From assembly GCA_022747635.1 (NCBI GenBank), contig JAKTNV010000007.1:8001997-8065996 (forward strand): DNA of 64,000 nucleotides. The letters run 5' to 3'. The notes below the pieces were generated by a model. The model was not told the DNA's origin. It ran no database searches and was given only the letters and a program-made list of their open reading frames with translations. Origin of the DNA: Hetaerina americana. Taxonomy: Eukaryota; Arthropoda; Insecta; Odonata; Calopterygidae. The stretch's first letter is position 1; each line of letters begins with the position of its first letter. Below, one piece after another: positions 1 to 11,954 of this stretch. The translations under genes were made by a program, and so were the position numbers.

Positions 1-1870
1 TAAGGATATACAACCCTATTTTCATCAGACAACCCAAACTTTTGGGCAACTTCAGGTCTTAATTCTATTCCTTTAAGGAGAAACTCCCATGCCACGAAGA
101 TTTGAAATATTAGGAATGATGCATGCAGTCCTTGTAGCAACATTTTAATGGGCACACACACACACATACAGTTTCTGTAAGTTAATCCGATACTTTTACT
201 GCTAGAAGACTAACATTCTACCTGCAAAATGAATGACATTTGCTGTAATTAATATATTAGGGTGGTTGGCAAGAGTTCGTCCCAGGGAGGAATTTCCCTT
301 GTCATTGTCCACCCATACATGTTATAACACACATGTAAAAAAAGAAGGTAGGTGAATAAATGTAATGAAATTGTTTCAGTGTGGGTTTCTATATCCTAGG
401 CAGTGAAATTTAAAGATGAGCTGGCATCTCAAAACTCAAAAAATACATAAACTATGCAGGCTCAAATGCAAATTGGTGATATTTATATTTACTAACACCT
501 AATCACGGAAAGTCATTGGTATCTTAAAAACAACAATTAATGATAGATAGGAGTTTTTAACACAGACAATAATTTGCACAAGATCATCATTTATCACAAA
601 CTGCAAGATGAAATAATGGGTATGACCTTCCTCTCAGTGTGAAACCTCCTATTATTTATGTATCAACTTCCAGAGTTTAAAATCATGTTCTTATAGACAG
701 GTTTCATCAAATCCAGTTTCAGCTATGTGGAAATTCCTATTATGAAGGTTGGGGACATTATATTTTTTCACATTGGACAAATTTATGCAGCATATAGGCT
801 TCAATATGAGCAGTTTTTACATGTATAATAATGCATTCAATAAAAGCAGGTTACTCCAGTTACATGTATTCCCATAGAAATAAATGAAAGAAATTTAATT
901 TTGAAAAGTTATGCAGGTATGCTTACAACTCTCATGCTAGTTAGCCATGACAAGTTAAATTATATGCATATATAATGAACATAAGGAATGAAATATCATT
1001 TTGAGATTATGATACGGCGGTCTTTAAATTTAGCCATGTTGAACAGATAACTTGAACAGAGGAGAGTAAAAAACTTACCCACCACCTTTTGAGAATGGAC
1101 TCTGAATGGGTAAGACTGAGTGAGGAAAACAGAACATCATTTACCTATATTCAAAACTGTCTAAAGCTTTTTCAGAGTCTAGACAAGTGGTGTCAGATTG
1201 TCTATTTATTTCAATGTTTGCATAGGCAAAGAGTTTGACATTGGACAGAGTGGAATGGTTGATGTTGAAATCATTCCACTCAACATTCTGAATCCAAGGG
1301 GAAGTCATTCTCACCACATAAACACAAAGTTACCCCTCCCTCCCACAAAGTAACTTCACGCATGCCTCCCCTGAGTATTCATCACTCTCCAAATGGATGA
1401 TTTTTGTGATGCTAATTGAAAATTTGACTTCTGAAGTGAACTAGCACTTTTGCCATGTGATTTATTATTTATTTATTTACTACATAAAGGTGCAACTCAT
1501 TCAATGAACCCAAAATTATTGTCCTAATACATGTGCTACCCTCATACGTTGAATACATGTATCATGTAATGTTAAAGGAAACTTTTATAATTTTAAATTT
1601 AGTCTAAAAAATAATAACCTCCTACTCAGGTTTTTATGGTAGGTTTTAGGTAAAGTGAGAGATTTAAAATCTGTGTTAAGATAATCAAAATATTGACCAT
1701 TGTTAAATCTCTATTTTCCCTTCCATTATATTATAGTCTTTATTTTATATTATACCAATAAATTTCATCAATATCAACCTTTGTAACCAATATCTCTTTG
1801 ATCCGCATGCCACTAACATGTTAGTAATTATAAGTTTATTAATTAGAAGTTTAATAATTTGGAAGGGTGA
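1..1870. other. AT-rich stretch without a recognisable gene
   Basis: No open frame of useful length, no exon-like block and no repeat family that I can name. There is a short CA run near 152-166. The composition resembles the introns of the gene at 43-63 kb, so this could be intron or 3' flank of a gene lying to the left, but nothing here proves that. Confidence 0.4.
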
Positions 1871-1874
1871 GGGG

Positions 1875-2050
1875 AAAAATGACGCTTTTTTACCACTGAT
1901 CCCCGCTAAGCGTACACAGAAAACCACACCGATTGGGGTGGCTATAGTGAGGATTCGAACTCCACTGACACTACCCGACTGGGAGCCACGGGAGCCGGGG
2001 GCAACGATACTAAGTCAAGAAGTGACTGCAATGCCCGCAGGGTGAACTGA
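1875..2050 (-). mobile_element. Possible tRNA-derived SINE fragment
   Basis: On the minus strand there is a B-box-like GTTCGAATC (complement near 1952-1962). Upstream of it is a box-A-like stretch, TGGCTCCCAGTCGGGTAG. Only one copy was seen in this window, so the assignment rests on the internal promoter pattern alone. Confidence 0.3.
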
Positions 2051-2099
2051 CAGCAAGGAAGAGGTTGACTGTGAAAAGCTAGCGCAACTGATATTACGA

Positions 2100-3350
2100 C
2101 ATAAGGAAGAAGAATAAACGGTGACATGAGGGGATTTTGCAGACCTGTGACTCCGTTTTAGAAAGGTATCCGTTCGCGATTACTGCTGCGCTGGAGTGAA
2201 GCGTCCGTCTTTGTTCACTTGGCCGCGGCACGTATTCTCATAGCCGATATCTCCTTCCGGAGACTTCGACAATTCACTCCGGGCCGAGAAAGAGATAGAG
2301 GACTCCACGCTTCAAAACTCTCCGCCTCTTACTCCCATAGGCCTCCGACGACTGCCGTCCCGTTGCTCCGCCTTTGTATACCAGCTTTCACACACCTCCC
2401 GTAACTGAAGGACGGCGGACCAATGAATGGAGGCGCCTGCGATCGCTACGAAGAGTTTGAAACGGGGCTTGAGGGAGGGGGCAGCGTCCTTGCCATCCGC
2501 GCCTCGCCCCCTCATCGTCCCCTCCGCGCAACAGCGCCTCCGTTGTTTTTCCATGGTTTTCGCGCATGGATAAGACATAAACAACCGCCGGGAGGGTTCG
2601 CGGCGGCGCGGAACTTCGCAGTCGCGGAAGGAGGGGTGGGAGGAATGATGACTCGTGAGAGTCGCAGGAGGGGGAAGCGAACTATTACGCAAAAGAGGGC
2701 ATGAGGATAGAACAAAATTTCAGTGGATTTGCGTCTCGTCGCCACTGCTGCACGCCCTGCCCTGCAGCAGTTCTGGAAGGGGAAACGCGCGCGCGCGCAG
2801 CATGAGTTGAGAACACAATACGAGTGTCGCTCTCGCTACCGCAGCAACACAGACAACGGTGAAAGTTAACACTGTGTTTCCACACAGCCATCCTGTGGCA
2901 TCACCTAACGGAGTCAGGAGACGGCGATCATCCGTACGATTTGTTTTGACGGGAGGTGAACATAGACAGAAATACCCAAGCGACGGTTTCCGCTCGCAGG
3001 CGCGACTGCGGCGCCGCAGTAGAAAGTTGAGAGATGGAAAACGACTGCGGCGGCGACATGCGTCCTGATTGGCTGCGCAGTCCGTGGCGTCACAGAATTG
3101 CATACGTGAAGACGACTGAGTCTGACGACTGTCATCATCGCGTCTCGATTGGTGCGCGCATTAGCGAACTCTCCCTTCGATCTCTACGCCGGCCTGAGCG
3201 GCCTGTGCGATTGGTTGATAATATTGGTGTATACGGATACGCTTTTGCTACGTTCGCGGCGAAATTCCAGGCTATAACGCGAGCATTTGACACGTGACTC
3301 TGAAGTAAGGCGCCTCGAAGCGATTTGAAGGAAGAGATAAAATCTGAACG
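2100..3350. promoter_or_regulatory. CpG-rich, GC-rich island-like stretch
   Basis: This stretch is clearly richer in GC and in CG dinucleotides than the AT-rich DNA on both sides. It includes a (GC)n-type run near 2786-2800 and many CG-containing words. Several overlapping open frames on both strands are what GC-rich DNA gives by chance, and none shows a domain. It could be a promoter or first non-coding exon. I see no TATA box or coding exon that fixes a gene or a direction. Confidence 0.35.
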
Positions 3351-3806
3351 CAGTCCTGGCTGAAGGTCATTCTGTGCTATTTCATCGGAATGTTTGCTTG
3401 GATCGATTGGATGTCACAGTGGGGTCACAGCCGGAGGTTATGGAACCGTGAATCACCCAAATATTAGAAGCATTTGTCTCCACCGTAAATTTATGGAATT
3501 TGCGTAACATATTGAAATTAAATGAAATTATTAACGTTCTGGTAATTATTAACAAGTTTGTGGAATTACAAAGTCTATGATTGCATTTCAACTTGAAACA
3601 TTTGATTTGTCCACGTTCAGGAAACCTAATAAGATAATTCCTGAGATAATTCAATACTAGAAATAGCCCAGTAAATGAAAGTTTCTTATCCCAAAGCAAC
3701 GATCGAAACATTATAATGGATGGAGGTTTCAACGTCCCATTTATTGGAGCACATAAGTATGGTTTAAACATAGGGGGTAAAGATAAAAAATACCTGCATT
3801 TACGTA

Positions 3807-3869
3807 GTTGGAGTGACAAGTTGATGTATATCAACTTGTTACTCCAACTATATCAACTTGTCACTCAAA
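3807..3869. repeat. Short palindrome plus a third copy of the arm
   Basis: Two 18-base arms (3807-3824 and 3831-3848) are reverse complements with one mismatch and six bases between them. A third, slightly changed copy of the right arm follows directly at 3852-3869. Transcribed, the first two arms would form a strong hairpin. Confidence 0.75.
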
Positions 3870-4194
3870 CTAAGGGCGATCATATTCTTAATTTTTTGGC
3901 AAATGAACATGCTTGAAAAAGAGTTAAATATAGAAAATATTTAAGGGATTAGTGGTCACAGTGCAGTAAATGCTATGTTTTCGCTATTTGTGATCCGAAA
4001 TAAGAATCCAGAAAGAAATATTAACTCGTTAAGAAAAGGGATTATAATGGCTTCAAGTGCGTGCCAGAGAGAGTTCATTTGCAAATTTTTAGAAAGATAG
4101 TAAGTACCGAAGAACTGAAGATACGTGGAATCACATCCTCAACATCACGCGCTCAGCAGTCAACAGGTACTTTCCAAGTAAATTCAAAAGATAA

Positions 4195-4870
4195 CACGGG
4201 ACTGAGATGGTTGGTTCAACGCCCAAGTTAAAACAACATCAAGACGCCAAAGACTATATTACGCCAAGATGAAACAACATATCAGGGACGATATCTCTAG
4301 CGACAAGCGAAATGAGATCATTTATGATTATAAGGTACGATCTAGGGCGACTGCCAGGAAGGAATTTCGGAATGCGTTTAGAGAATTCAAAAGGAATAGA
4401 TTTAACCGGGAATAAGTAAGCATTTTGATCCTATGTCAGAGAGGTTCAGGGAAATAAATCTAATTCACTCAAAACCGACGAAGGCAAAATAGTGGCTAAC
4501 AGTATGGAAAAGGCCAAATAGTTGACGTCTTCTTTCAAAGAGTTTTCACCAATGTCCGACTGGATGTCTCCGATAGTTTAGCTAATCGTTTCCGCCAACT
4601 GATGACCGAAATTGAAATTTCATTTAACGGAACGTAACGTATGCTGAAAAATATTAACCCAAACAAATCCTTCGGACTCGATCAAAAACCAGATCGTATA
4701 TTTTAGAAACTCAGACTTTAATATTTCGGTGGTCCCAGCCATCATCTACAGTTTACGAGTAGTAAGTACGTGAAAAGTATGAGTTTCTTCTTACCCCAGA
4801 GAAAGGTGATTTGGTCACCGAAAATTCGGAATACTATACCTGCGAGTTTCATTTTTAATTGGTTTTCTGT
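4195..4870 (+). pseudogene. Decayed CR1/L2-like LINE reverse transcriptase fragment
   Basis: Conceptual translation gives scattered blocks typical of the segment between the linker and the reverse transcriptase start in CR1/L2-like LINEs. A block resembling EKAKxxxxxFFxxVFTNV is followed by LKNINPNKSFGLDQ, matching the usual 'INPxKSxGPD' motif, and then by a KGDLVTENSEYY-like block corresponding to 'KKGDxxxxxNYRPIS'. Stops and frame changes interrupt all of it, so it cannot be active. The call comes from family motifs recognised by eye. The exact clade needs a profile search. Confidence 0.6.
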
Positions 4871-4984
4871 GTTCTTGTTCGATAGCGCTTACTCGCTTCT
4901 CCGTTCAAATTATTATTCACATCCGTGAGACTTTCCTTTATTATATATAAACACACTATATACGAGAGAAGTATAAAGAATTGG

Positions 4985-5070
4985 TCGGGTCGTAAGGAGA
5001 AGAATCGTGCTAGGCAAAGCGGCTTTCACAAGGGGGAAGAATAGTAGATATGATATTAAGCTTATAAAAA
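4985..5070 (+). pseudogene. Small fragment of the RTE-like LINE 3' coding end
   Basis: Nucleotide similarity to 19855-19915 is obvious: both contain a run reading GAAGAAT, GCTAGGCAAAG and GCTTTCACAAG with few differences. It is the same conserved block of the reverse transcriptase tail as in the larger copy at 19.8 kb. Only about 85 bases remain. Confidence 0.6.
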
Positions 5071-5483
5071 GTTCTAAAAAATTCTGTTTCTTTGTTTCAT
5101 TTATGGAATATCAGCTGTTTCTCTATCAATAAAATCTTTCGTTTTACTTGTTTGTTATTGCTCCCAGTTATATGCCCATTGAAACAGCGTCAACAAATAA
5201 ACAATATATTCCAAACAACAACAGATTCCAAATAAACAATATGTCGTGTTTCAGGAACGGCATTTTCTTGCGTCTCAGTTATTATGGTAATAACTGAGAC
5301 GGAATAAAATGGAGCAAAAGAAGCAGGGTGGAAGACGAAAAGCGAGGATATGAAAATTTTTTCCTTTTTTTAGTTCGTGCGCCATACAACAAATTCAAAC
5401 CCCTATCGGGAAGTAAGAAAGGAAAATCTGTTTTTAACAGTTAGAGCTAAGTCGGGTAAGATGATAGTTTAAACAGAAAAGAT

Positions 5484-5791
5484 GGGGATCAGGATGGTGC
5501 GGTGACTAACATACAGCTCCCCAACGAGAGGATCCGGGTTCCAATCCTTGGAGACAACAAATATTTTTTCAGTGATATCCCGATCCCTACTTGAGGTGCT
5601 TTGTGGAGAGCACTGCGGAGTGAGTACGACGTCCGTCGGATGGGCCGTTAAGCTGCGGACCCCTTGGCGCCTTTTGACAAGATTAGGCTGATGCCGACGC
5701 CAGGTTTCTCCCCACTCTTCCTTTCCCAACCATCCACAATGGCGCAAATGGCCTTAGCGGTCGGTCGCCTCCCATAAAAACTACTACTACA
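5484..5791 (+). mobile_element. tRNA-derived SINE, family 1, (CTA)n tail
   Basis: This is one of four copies in the window (others at 14178-14484, 28371-28720 and 60080-60402). The 5' head carries a box-A-like TGGTGCGGTGACTAAC and a box B with GGTTCCAATCC, as expected of an RNA polymerase III promoter derived from a tRNA. The shared body includes GTACGACGTC, the GGATGGGNCGTTAA word, CTTGGCGCC and GGCGCAAATG. It ends in ACTACTACTAC, a trinucleotide tail. About 310 bases. Confidence 0.8.
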
Positions 5792-5904
5792 GAAAATATC
5801 CAAGAGAGATGGATGGGATGTATAGAAAAGTGCAAGGTAAAGAACTTTGGCTAACAAGCTTGGACATGGAAAGAAAATATGACGTAGGTGAGGGTAGCTT
5901 AGGT

Positions 5905-6065
5905 CCAGGCTTACTTGAAGGGGAGATAGCAAGGGCATCAAGGTAATTGAAATAAAACAAGGCCGTGGCGATAGATAAAATTCCCGGGGAACAACTTAAA
6001 GGTTTAGAAAAACATGGGAGGAAGAGTATTTTTGGACTAATTCTTAATACTTATGGACTTATAAT
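5905..6065 (+). pseudogene. RTE-like LINE reverse transcriptase fragment
   Basis: One frame reads through NKAVAIDKIPGEQLKGLEKH and continues GRKSIFGLILN. This matches the 'NNKAxGIDxIPxELLKALGxxGxxxLxxL' block at the start of the reverse transcriptase domain of RTE-type LINEs. Two stops lie just upstream in the same frame. The fragment stands alone between the SINE at 5.5 kb and a CR1-like 3' end at 6.1 kb. Confidence 0.6.
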
Positions 6066-6069
6066 ACTT

Positions 6070-6265
6070 TTATTTATATTTATTTAGTACATTCCAAGCT
6101 CTTGTTTTTATCGATATTTATTTCTCTTTTTCTCTTATTTGTCATTTTTACCACGAACGATAAGGGATCAGAATAACATTGTTCGACCGCGGTATGGTCA
6201 TATTCGGGTAAAATTATTCTGGAGTGTATTCATTCTCTGCCACACACCCTGGCGATGGCTAGCAG

Positions 6266-6268
<3 letters not shown>
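6070..6268 (+). pseudogene. CR1-like LINE 3' terminus, followed by (TA)n
   Basis: The region encodes a short frame beginning FLPRTIRDQNNIV and ends in CTCTGCCACACACCCTGGCG then GCAGGGTA. The same end occurs at 46740-46842 and, more diverged, at 35068-35105, so it is the conserved terminus of one LINE family. The stretch 'FFPRTI' near the stop is typical of CR1-like elements in arthropods. A 70-base TA repeat starts exactly at the end. Confidence 0.65.

Positions 6269-6339
<71 letters not shown>
6269..6339. repeat. (TA)n microsatellite
   Basis: About 35 uninterrupted TA units. They begin at the last bases (GGGTA) of the CR1-like LINE 3' end, so the repeat probably grew from the LINE tail. Confidence 0.95.
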
Positions 6340-6341
<2 letters not shown>

Positions 6342-6848
6342 CAAATAAACATGTAACATACTCGTATAGTATTTTAAAACGTACCTACCGTGATACACGT
6401 TCTGTTAAAGCACTCGTGGGAAAAATTGCGAAATAATACGGGTCTGTGTTTCACTTTTATCAATACCTTGAGGGAGTAATTACAAGCCGGGCATTTAAGC
6501 TAGTAATAGATGCATCGCACTTAAACAATTCTTTTTTGATTAATTTGCAACAGGGTTAAAAAACGACTCATCAATATTTCTCAACGGCGGAACCAAGTTT
6601 GTTTTATTTTAATTCAAACCAAATCAATTTCTTGCTTTCACTCGGAGCCTGAACTGTGGTTAGTAAAAAAAACCCCTGAAAGTTTGAGAATGACGAATCC
6701 TACGATATTTCCCTGGCTCTCACAACCTTATATACACATCAGAAATGAATTTCAACCACCAAAGCTCATATCTATGTGCTTGAATACCACAGAAGACACA
6801 AGAAACTTACCACTTAAAAGGTATTATTTATGTGCAAAAATCTCTGTG
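6340..6848. other. Stretch with no recognised feature
   Basis: AT-rich, many stops in all frames, no repeat seen elsewhere in the window. Confidence 0.4.
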
Positions 6849-7049
6849 GTGTGATGAGGGTAAAGAAAGAAACCTTAAACTTTCAAATAAAGATTCAGTA
6901 CTTCTCACGGCGATAGTTTAGATGCTACGCATCAGGTCCACCTGAGGAGTCACCTGTTGATGATGCGCAGCATCGAAACCATCCATGGTCGTGTGAAGGA
7001 CTGAATCTTTATTTGAAAGTTAAAGATTTCTTTCTTTACCCTCGTCATG
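6849..7049 (+). mobile_element. Foldback element with hammerhead-like core (copy 1)
   Basis: Arms at 6849-6937 and 6952-7049 are imperfect reverse complements. They share, for example, TTTCAAATAAAGATTCAGT on the left and ACTGAATCTTTATTTGAAAG on the right. The spacer is only about 14 bases. The right arm carries a hammerhead-like sequence on the plus strand (listed separately). The left arm carries a decayed copy on the minus strand. No coding capacity. Confidence 0.75.
6951..6993 (+). ncRNA. Hammerhead-like ribozyme motif, type I layout (copy 1)
   Basis: Read 5' to 3': CAC (stem I), CTGTTGA (6954-6960), one base, stem II GATGC/GCATC with loop GCA, GAAA (6975-6978), stem III A-CCAT/ATGG-T with loop CC, then GGTC with the C at 6990 in the cleavage position. 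GTG (6991-6993) pairs back to CAC. The only core deviation is U for A at position 6 of CUGANGA. One extra base precedes stem II, as in the other copies. Stem I is just 3 bp, so activity is doubtful. Confidence 0.5.
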
Positions 7050-10000
7050 AAGGAATTCCACAAAGTTTAGCCTAGAACTGCCATGGTCATCTCTGCAGTT
7101 AAAATAAAACACAATTTTTACAATGTCATATCAATTCGTCCGTTAAAAGCAACGCTGTTTGAGGTGCCACGCAATATTAGGAAATATTTCATTTCAACTG
7201 GATTATTATTTCCATGGCGACGGCCCCCGGACGGAACATAAGAAGGAACGCAGAAGAATGATAATGCAGTTGAAACCCATTCAATGTCGATTTCCGGAGC
7301 GAGGGCGGAGGTAATTGGGCTTTTTCGAACACAAGGAAGCACTTGAAGACCGATAGCGAACTCGTTTGCCGCGGGGAGGTTTCTTTAAAACGGCTATATC
7401 TTTGGGTTCATCGTATGGGGCAAGAGAGAGAAAGAAAGAGAGAGGGAGTGAGGAAGAGGGGGGGGGGAAGGGTCGTGGTTAAACCACCTGTGCACATCAG
7501 AGCAAATGGCATCAGATCCGCAACATTTCAATTTGCCCTCTCGGGCGCTTATTGCGCTCGCATGAATGAATGCCTACCTGTTGAAACTCGCATTCCTTCC
7601 CGGGAGATTTCATAAAGCCGTGACCTCTGGTTGTACGTACAACGAACAATGGACGTCTCTGGAAACTTATCGGTCAATAAGTTTCCAGGGAAGATACGTC
7701 CAATGTTTTCTTATTTCGCGCATCGAGGGACAGATCGGTGATTACGGTAAACTACGACAACAACGGAAAAAATGTTGCGCGTTAGATACTTGACTGTCCA
7801 AACGAAGTGTCGCTGTCGAAACCCACATTCAAGTCGTGCAGTGTCGTCCGGAGGCGGTTTACAACGGACGGTGACCACGCAGCCACGTGGTTTTCATAAT
7901 TTGTGAACTCGTGTGTGTGAGAAAAAAAAGTTGTTTTCTTGACGCTTCGTGTAATCTCGAGAGAATTTTACGTTTGAGAGTTGAGAACGCAACGGGCCGT
8001 GTCGGTAATCGCACACGCCAAAGAAAAAAAAAACAAGACAAAAAAGTATAAATAACAGAACGCACAAAGCAACGCCACACACGAACACACACAATAAAAA
8101 CCACGCACATTAAATGCACGGCAATGAGGAAAACATTTCAATATAAAACCACCTTTGGCTGCGGTGGAAGGCGTTTTAAACGAGTGTTGTTCACCTTCAA
8201 CAAATATATTTCCCTCTGTCGGTACAGCTCGAAATTTGCATAAGCAGTGAACCACAAGTCGACAATTTTAAAGCCCGTCCAAGGCTATTCAACTATTCCT
8301 CGAGGGAAATATGCATGTATAACGGTTTTTTTCAATCATGATCGGATTGTGTCTGATGAAATAAGTCAGCCAAACAGTTGTCCAAGGAATCGGCCAGAAC
8401 ATAGAGCGATATGCCTACAAAAATGAACACCGGTATTACGCCCATATACAGTTCTGAAATATCCCACACGATCGACCAAGTGAACCAGGGAAAAAAATCC
8501 AATTTCTGAGGGTGGAAATCGAATAGAAAGAAATTATAAATGAAGGTGTACGCGAGACAGTGTCGTAGAAGCGATATGGAGTGCGATGATTAGTAGGAGG
8601 TATTGATTGGGCATACTGAAAATGGTGGCGACATAATATATTAAAAATATGTGGGGTGGCAAGGAACAATTGCGCAGCGGAATCTCCACCTCCTAAGCCG
8701 GATGTTAATAGGAAGAGTTATGGAAGCATAAACTACAAAAAAAATAGCTTTTGATTCAAAAAGGAGAGGTTGGATCTGAAAGACTATTCATGACACCCAA
8801 ATGGTGCTGGTCGCTTCGTTAAAATTAAAGTGATAGCGCTCGCGTCGTGAGTCGGCCAGGGCAGTTGAAAAAACCTTCTATTGCGTAACGTTCAACACGT
8901 AAAAATAACCGTGCCAAGAATGGTGCACTCGACTCTAAGCTCCTTTTATCCCAAAAACGGCAGAAGAGGCGGGAGGGAATGCATGTTTTCCTCGCTAAAT
9001 GAAGGTACTTTGGTATTTTAAACATTTTTCGAGATTTTTTTCAGTAAGAATTAAAGAGTCGCCCCTTATAATAGTCGACCTTTGCGTACCTACTATTCTG
9101 GCATGCAGTAAAATCCGGAAGGGAAGTTCAGCAGGATGCGGTTGTAGTCATAAGCAAGTCTCTGTAAAATCTCGAAGGTTAACTGGCGAAAATTAAAACA
9201 ATATTAAGCCTTGTAGCTCATTTTATGCGATATTTATATCCTTGTGGCTTTCTCGTGTTGCATGCATTGCATTGCGTGGCTATATCGTATATATGTGAAT
9301 TGCATTTTCGAGTCCTTCGCTTGATAAAAATAGTCCCGCCAACCGTTTAAAATCAACCATGAGTTAATGAAAACTTGGAATTAAATATTAAATACTTCTG
9401 GTGCTTCGCCGACATAGCATAAATTTATGGCGCTCAGAGTATATATTAAATTTTAATTTTGAATTGAATAAGTAATCCATTCAGAGATATATTAGACTTA
9501 GATTTTGTGTGATAGGCGTAATATCTAAGCCATATGTTGCCTCTTAGAAATTAGATGGAAATCATTTCTTTGCCATATTGCATAAATATTTTAAAAAAAG
9601 CAACATGAAGCGTATTTCAACATAACCCAGAGAACTTAAATAATGACCGCTGAAGAGAGATAAAAATAACTCCAGTTGAAATATTAGAAGACGTGAAATT
9701 AACTTATGCGCTGGAAAATGCAAGAAGCTGAAGGCATAGAACATTTAATTGTGACAATTTATCGTGACATCATAGTACACAACATTTCTGGCTGTGAATA
9801 TTATTAGTTCTTCTTAATATAGCGTGCATGCTGTACTTCTTTAATGAAAGCAGACGTCGGCGTTTCAAGAAAACCACTCATGTCAGTGATTACGTTCTTA
9901 CAAGCATTATAATAAACCAGACCCGCAGGAAACTAACCCGAATCGCCGGAAATGTAAAATCAACTGACGCACGAAATACGATAGCTGAATTCTTGAAAAT

Positions 10001-11149
10001 GGACGAGTTGAAAAGATTATTTTGTACGTATTTCACTCCCTCAGAAAACTCCTCCTGTCTTGGCAAAACCCCCAGTATCACACCCAGAGCTCCGAAGAGG
10101 AATTTTTGTTTCGTAGGCTTCTTTAATCTATGAGACATTAATTACTAATTTCAATCTCTCATGACGCCACTAAAGTAACACCTGCAAGTTGCAGGTGGCT
10201 ATCTTGTTGAAAAAAATTGGTGGCCTACAGCCTAGCTTGGACCGATGGAGAATCACTGATTAAGCGTACGGTGAGAACGTGTCTCTCTCAATGGCGAGGT
10301 CGCAATCCCGTGAAATTTCGATTGAAATTGTTATATTGCAATGCACACTTAGTGGATGGCTCCGTTAAAAGTTTCAGTCGCCTTTTCTTCCGCAGTTTCT
10401 TTGGAATCAATCTTCTCTTCTAAGGAAATCGTTGTCGCCAAAGCGATACAGCACCCTATCCCCATTTGAAAGTTTTGCATTTCCACGAATTTGAATCTTT
10501 CGAAAGATATTTAAAAATGGATGTGGCATTGAGATTTTGTCGGTGCTCCCTATTCTCTACAACACATCCACTCTTTCATTTAATATATCGCGCTTCCAAC
10601 CTCAATCGATGTCTCAGATAAAGATTTGGATCCACTTGAGTAATTTCAGAGTAAAAACTAAGCTGAGTCCATTCCCTTCGATCAGATGGGACCCTGAGGG
10701 AATATTTTCCGATTTCAGTGTGGATGGATGCGATGTTTCAACTTAGTTCGTCAGATTTCGGAATGTTTTCGCTCTCGAAGTTTTATATATTAAGCGGTAG
10801 CGTACCGCTAAGACAGATGTGAACACCGTGGGAATTCGTCAAGAAGTTCATTATTATTTTCTTAAACGTTTTTTTGATTCCAAGTAGTATCCCAAATTGG
10901 TTTACACTCCGGAAAAAAGAAACAATCGCCAAATCGTCAAGGCGCCGGAAATTCGACCTTCATCACGGGCAGAATCAGGAGAGATCATCGGGAATCATCG
11001 TGAATACCTCTCCTTTCCGAATTCACGGTGGTCTTGTAATGGGGATATCCGAATCTGCAAGCCTGAGGAAGAATGAGCGACTGGAAGAAGAGATGCGGGT
11101 CGAAAATTTCAGGCCAAAGTACAAGCAAGCGCCAAGGAGCCAGATTCGA
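7050..11149. other. Long stretch with no recognised gene
   Basis: Only scattered short frames without motifs. There are low-complexity spots: a GA-rich patch at 7424-7470 ending in nine G, and A/T homopolymers near 7920 and 8023. The region 7100-8260 has more CG dinucleotides than its surroundings, and so does 10860-11000 to a lesser degree. I could not link either to an exon. Confidence 0.4.
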
Positions 11150-11932
11150 GGGTAGGCTGAAAACTAATGCACACATGCTTGTAGACCACAAATAAAATCA
11201 CCTTAAGAAGCACTCCTCGTGGCATGTGGAGGTAACATTCCCCCTCATACGCAGGTTTGAGGTCGTTACATTCATCCAGTGTATTTCGAGAAGCGGAAGT
11301 ATGGAGACGTGTTCTAGTGCTATGTCAACGCGAGTTAAACAGCGTGCTGTTGTCGAATTTTTAAGAGCTGAATAAGTGACTCACTCCGACTGTGATTCAT
11401 CGTCGTCAAAAGGCTGTTCATGGTGACGATGCTGTTGATACGGTCTACTGTAAATCGATGGGTAGTAAAATTTCGTGGTTGCGAGTCTGGAAAAGCCATA
11501 GTTGTTGATGAAACACGCAGCGGGCGTCCGATCACTGCCACAGACGATAAATATCGCAAACTCGTGGAAGATTTGATTCAGAATGACCGTCGAATCACTC
11601 AAAAGCGTATCGCAAACCATTTTGGAATATCTAAGGAACGTGTCGGCTTCATTATTGAACAATTGGGGTACCGTGAAATCTGTGCACGATGGGAACCACG
11701 CCGTCTCACAGACTGGAACATACAAAACCCTCCTTATTTCCCCCGATCTTGCGTTTTTTATTTTTCTCTTCAACTCAAAAGACACCCCAAGAGTAATCAT
11801 TACACCTCGGACGATGAGGAGAAGGCAAAAAAATCGATAACAGAATGCTGTTTAACACGCGTTAACATAGCCTAGAACAAGTCTCCTAACTTCCGCTTCA
11901 CATGCAAGTGTGCATGAATTTTCAGCCTACCC
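11150..11932 (+). mobile_element. Internally deleted mariner element (family A)
   Basis: The terminal inverted repeats begin GGGTAGGCTGAAAACTAATG on the left. The right end reads TTCAGCCTACCC. The interior keeps most of the N-terminal, DNA-binding half of a mariner transposase: MSTRVKQRAVVEFL near 11322, then frames reading VNRWVVKFRG and later DLIQNDRRITQKRIANHFGI and ICARWEPR. After ICARWEPRRL the catalytic domain is missing and only a short piece resembling the LAFFIFLF/PHSPDLAPxDFFLF area remains. Length is about 780 bases, against about 1.3 kb for complete mariners. No clear TA duplication is seen. A truncated sister copy is at 16695. Confidence 0.8.
11420..11740 (+). pseudogene. Mariner transposase HTH region (family A relic)
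   Basis: The readable frame covers the second half of the paired, helix-turn-helix DNA-binding region (VNRWVVKFRG, TDDKYRKLVEDLIQNDRRIT, IANHFGISKERVGFIIEQLG, ICARWEPR). In mariner transposases this part binds the inverted repeats. The upstream ATG at about 11322 is in a frame broken by a stop (after EFLRAE) and a frameshift. None of the three catalytic aspartates of a DD34D domain can be identified, so it is not a working transposase. Confidence 0.75.
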
Positions 11933-11954
11933 GCGTACATGCCGACTCGAGGGT

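Noticed and set aside
2312..3103. Frames of 120-127 codons around 2.3-3.1 kb
   Set aside because: Same reason: high GC lowers stop frequency. Arg/Ser/Pro-rich sequence without motifs or splice context.
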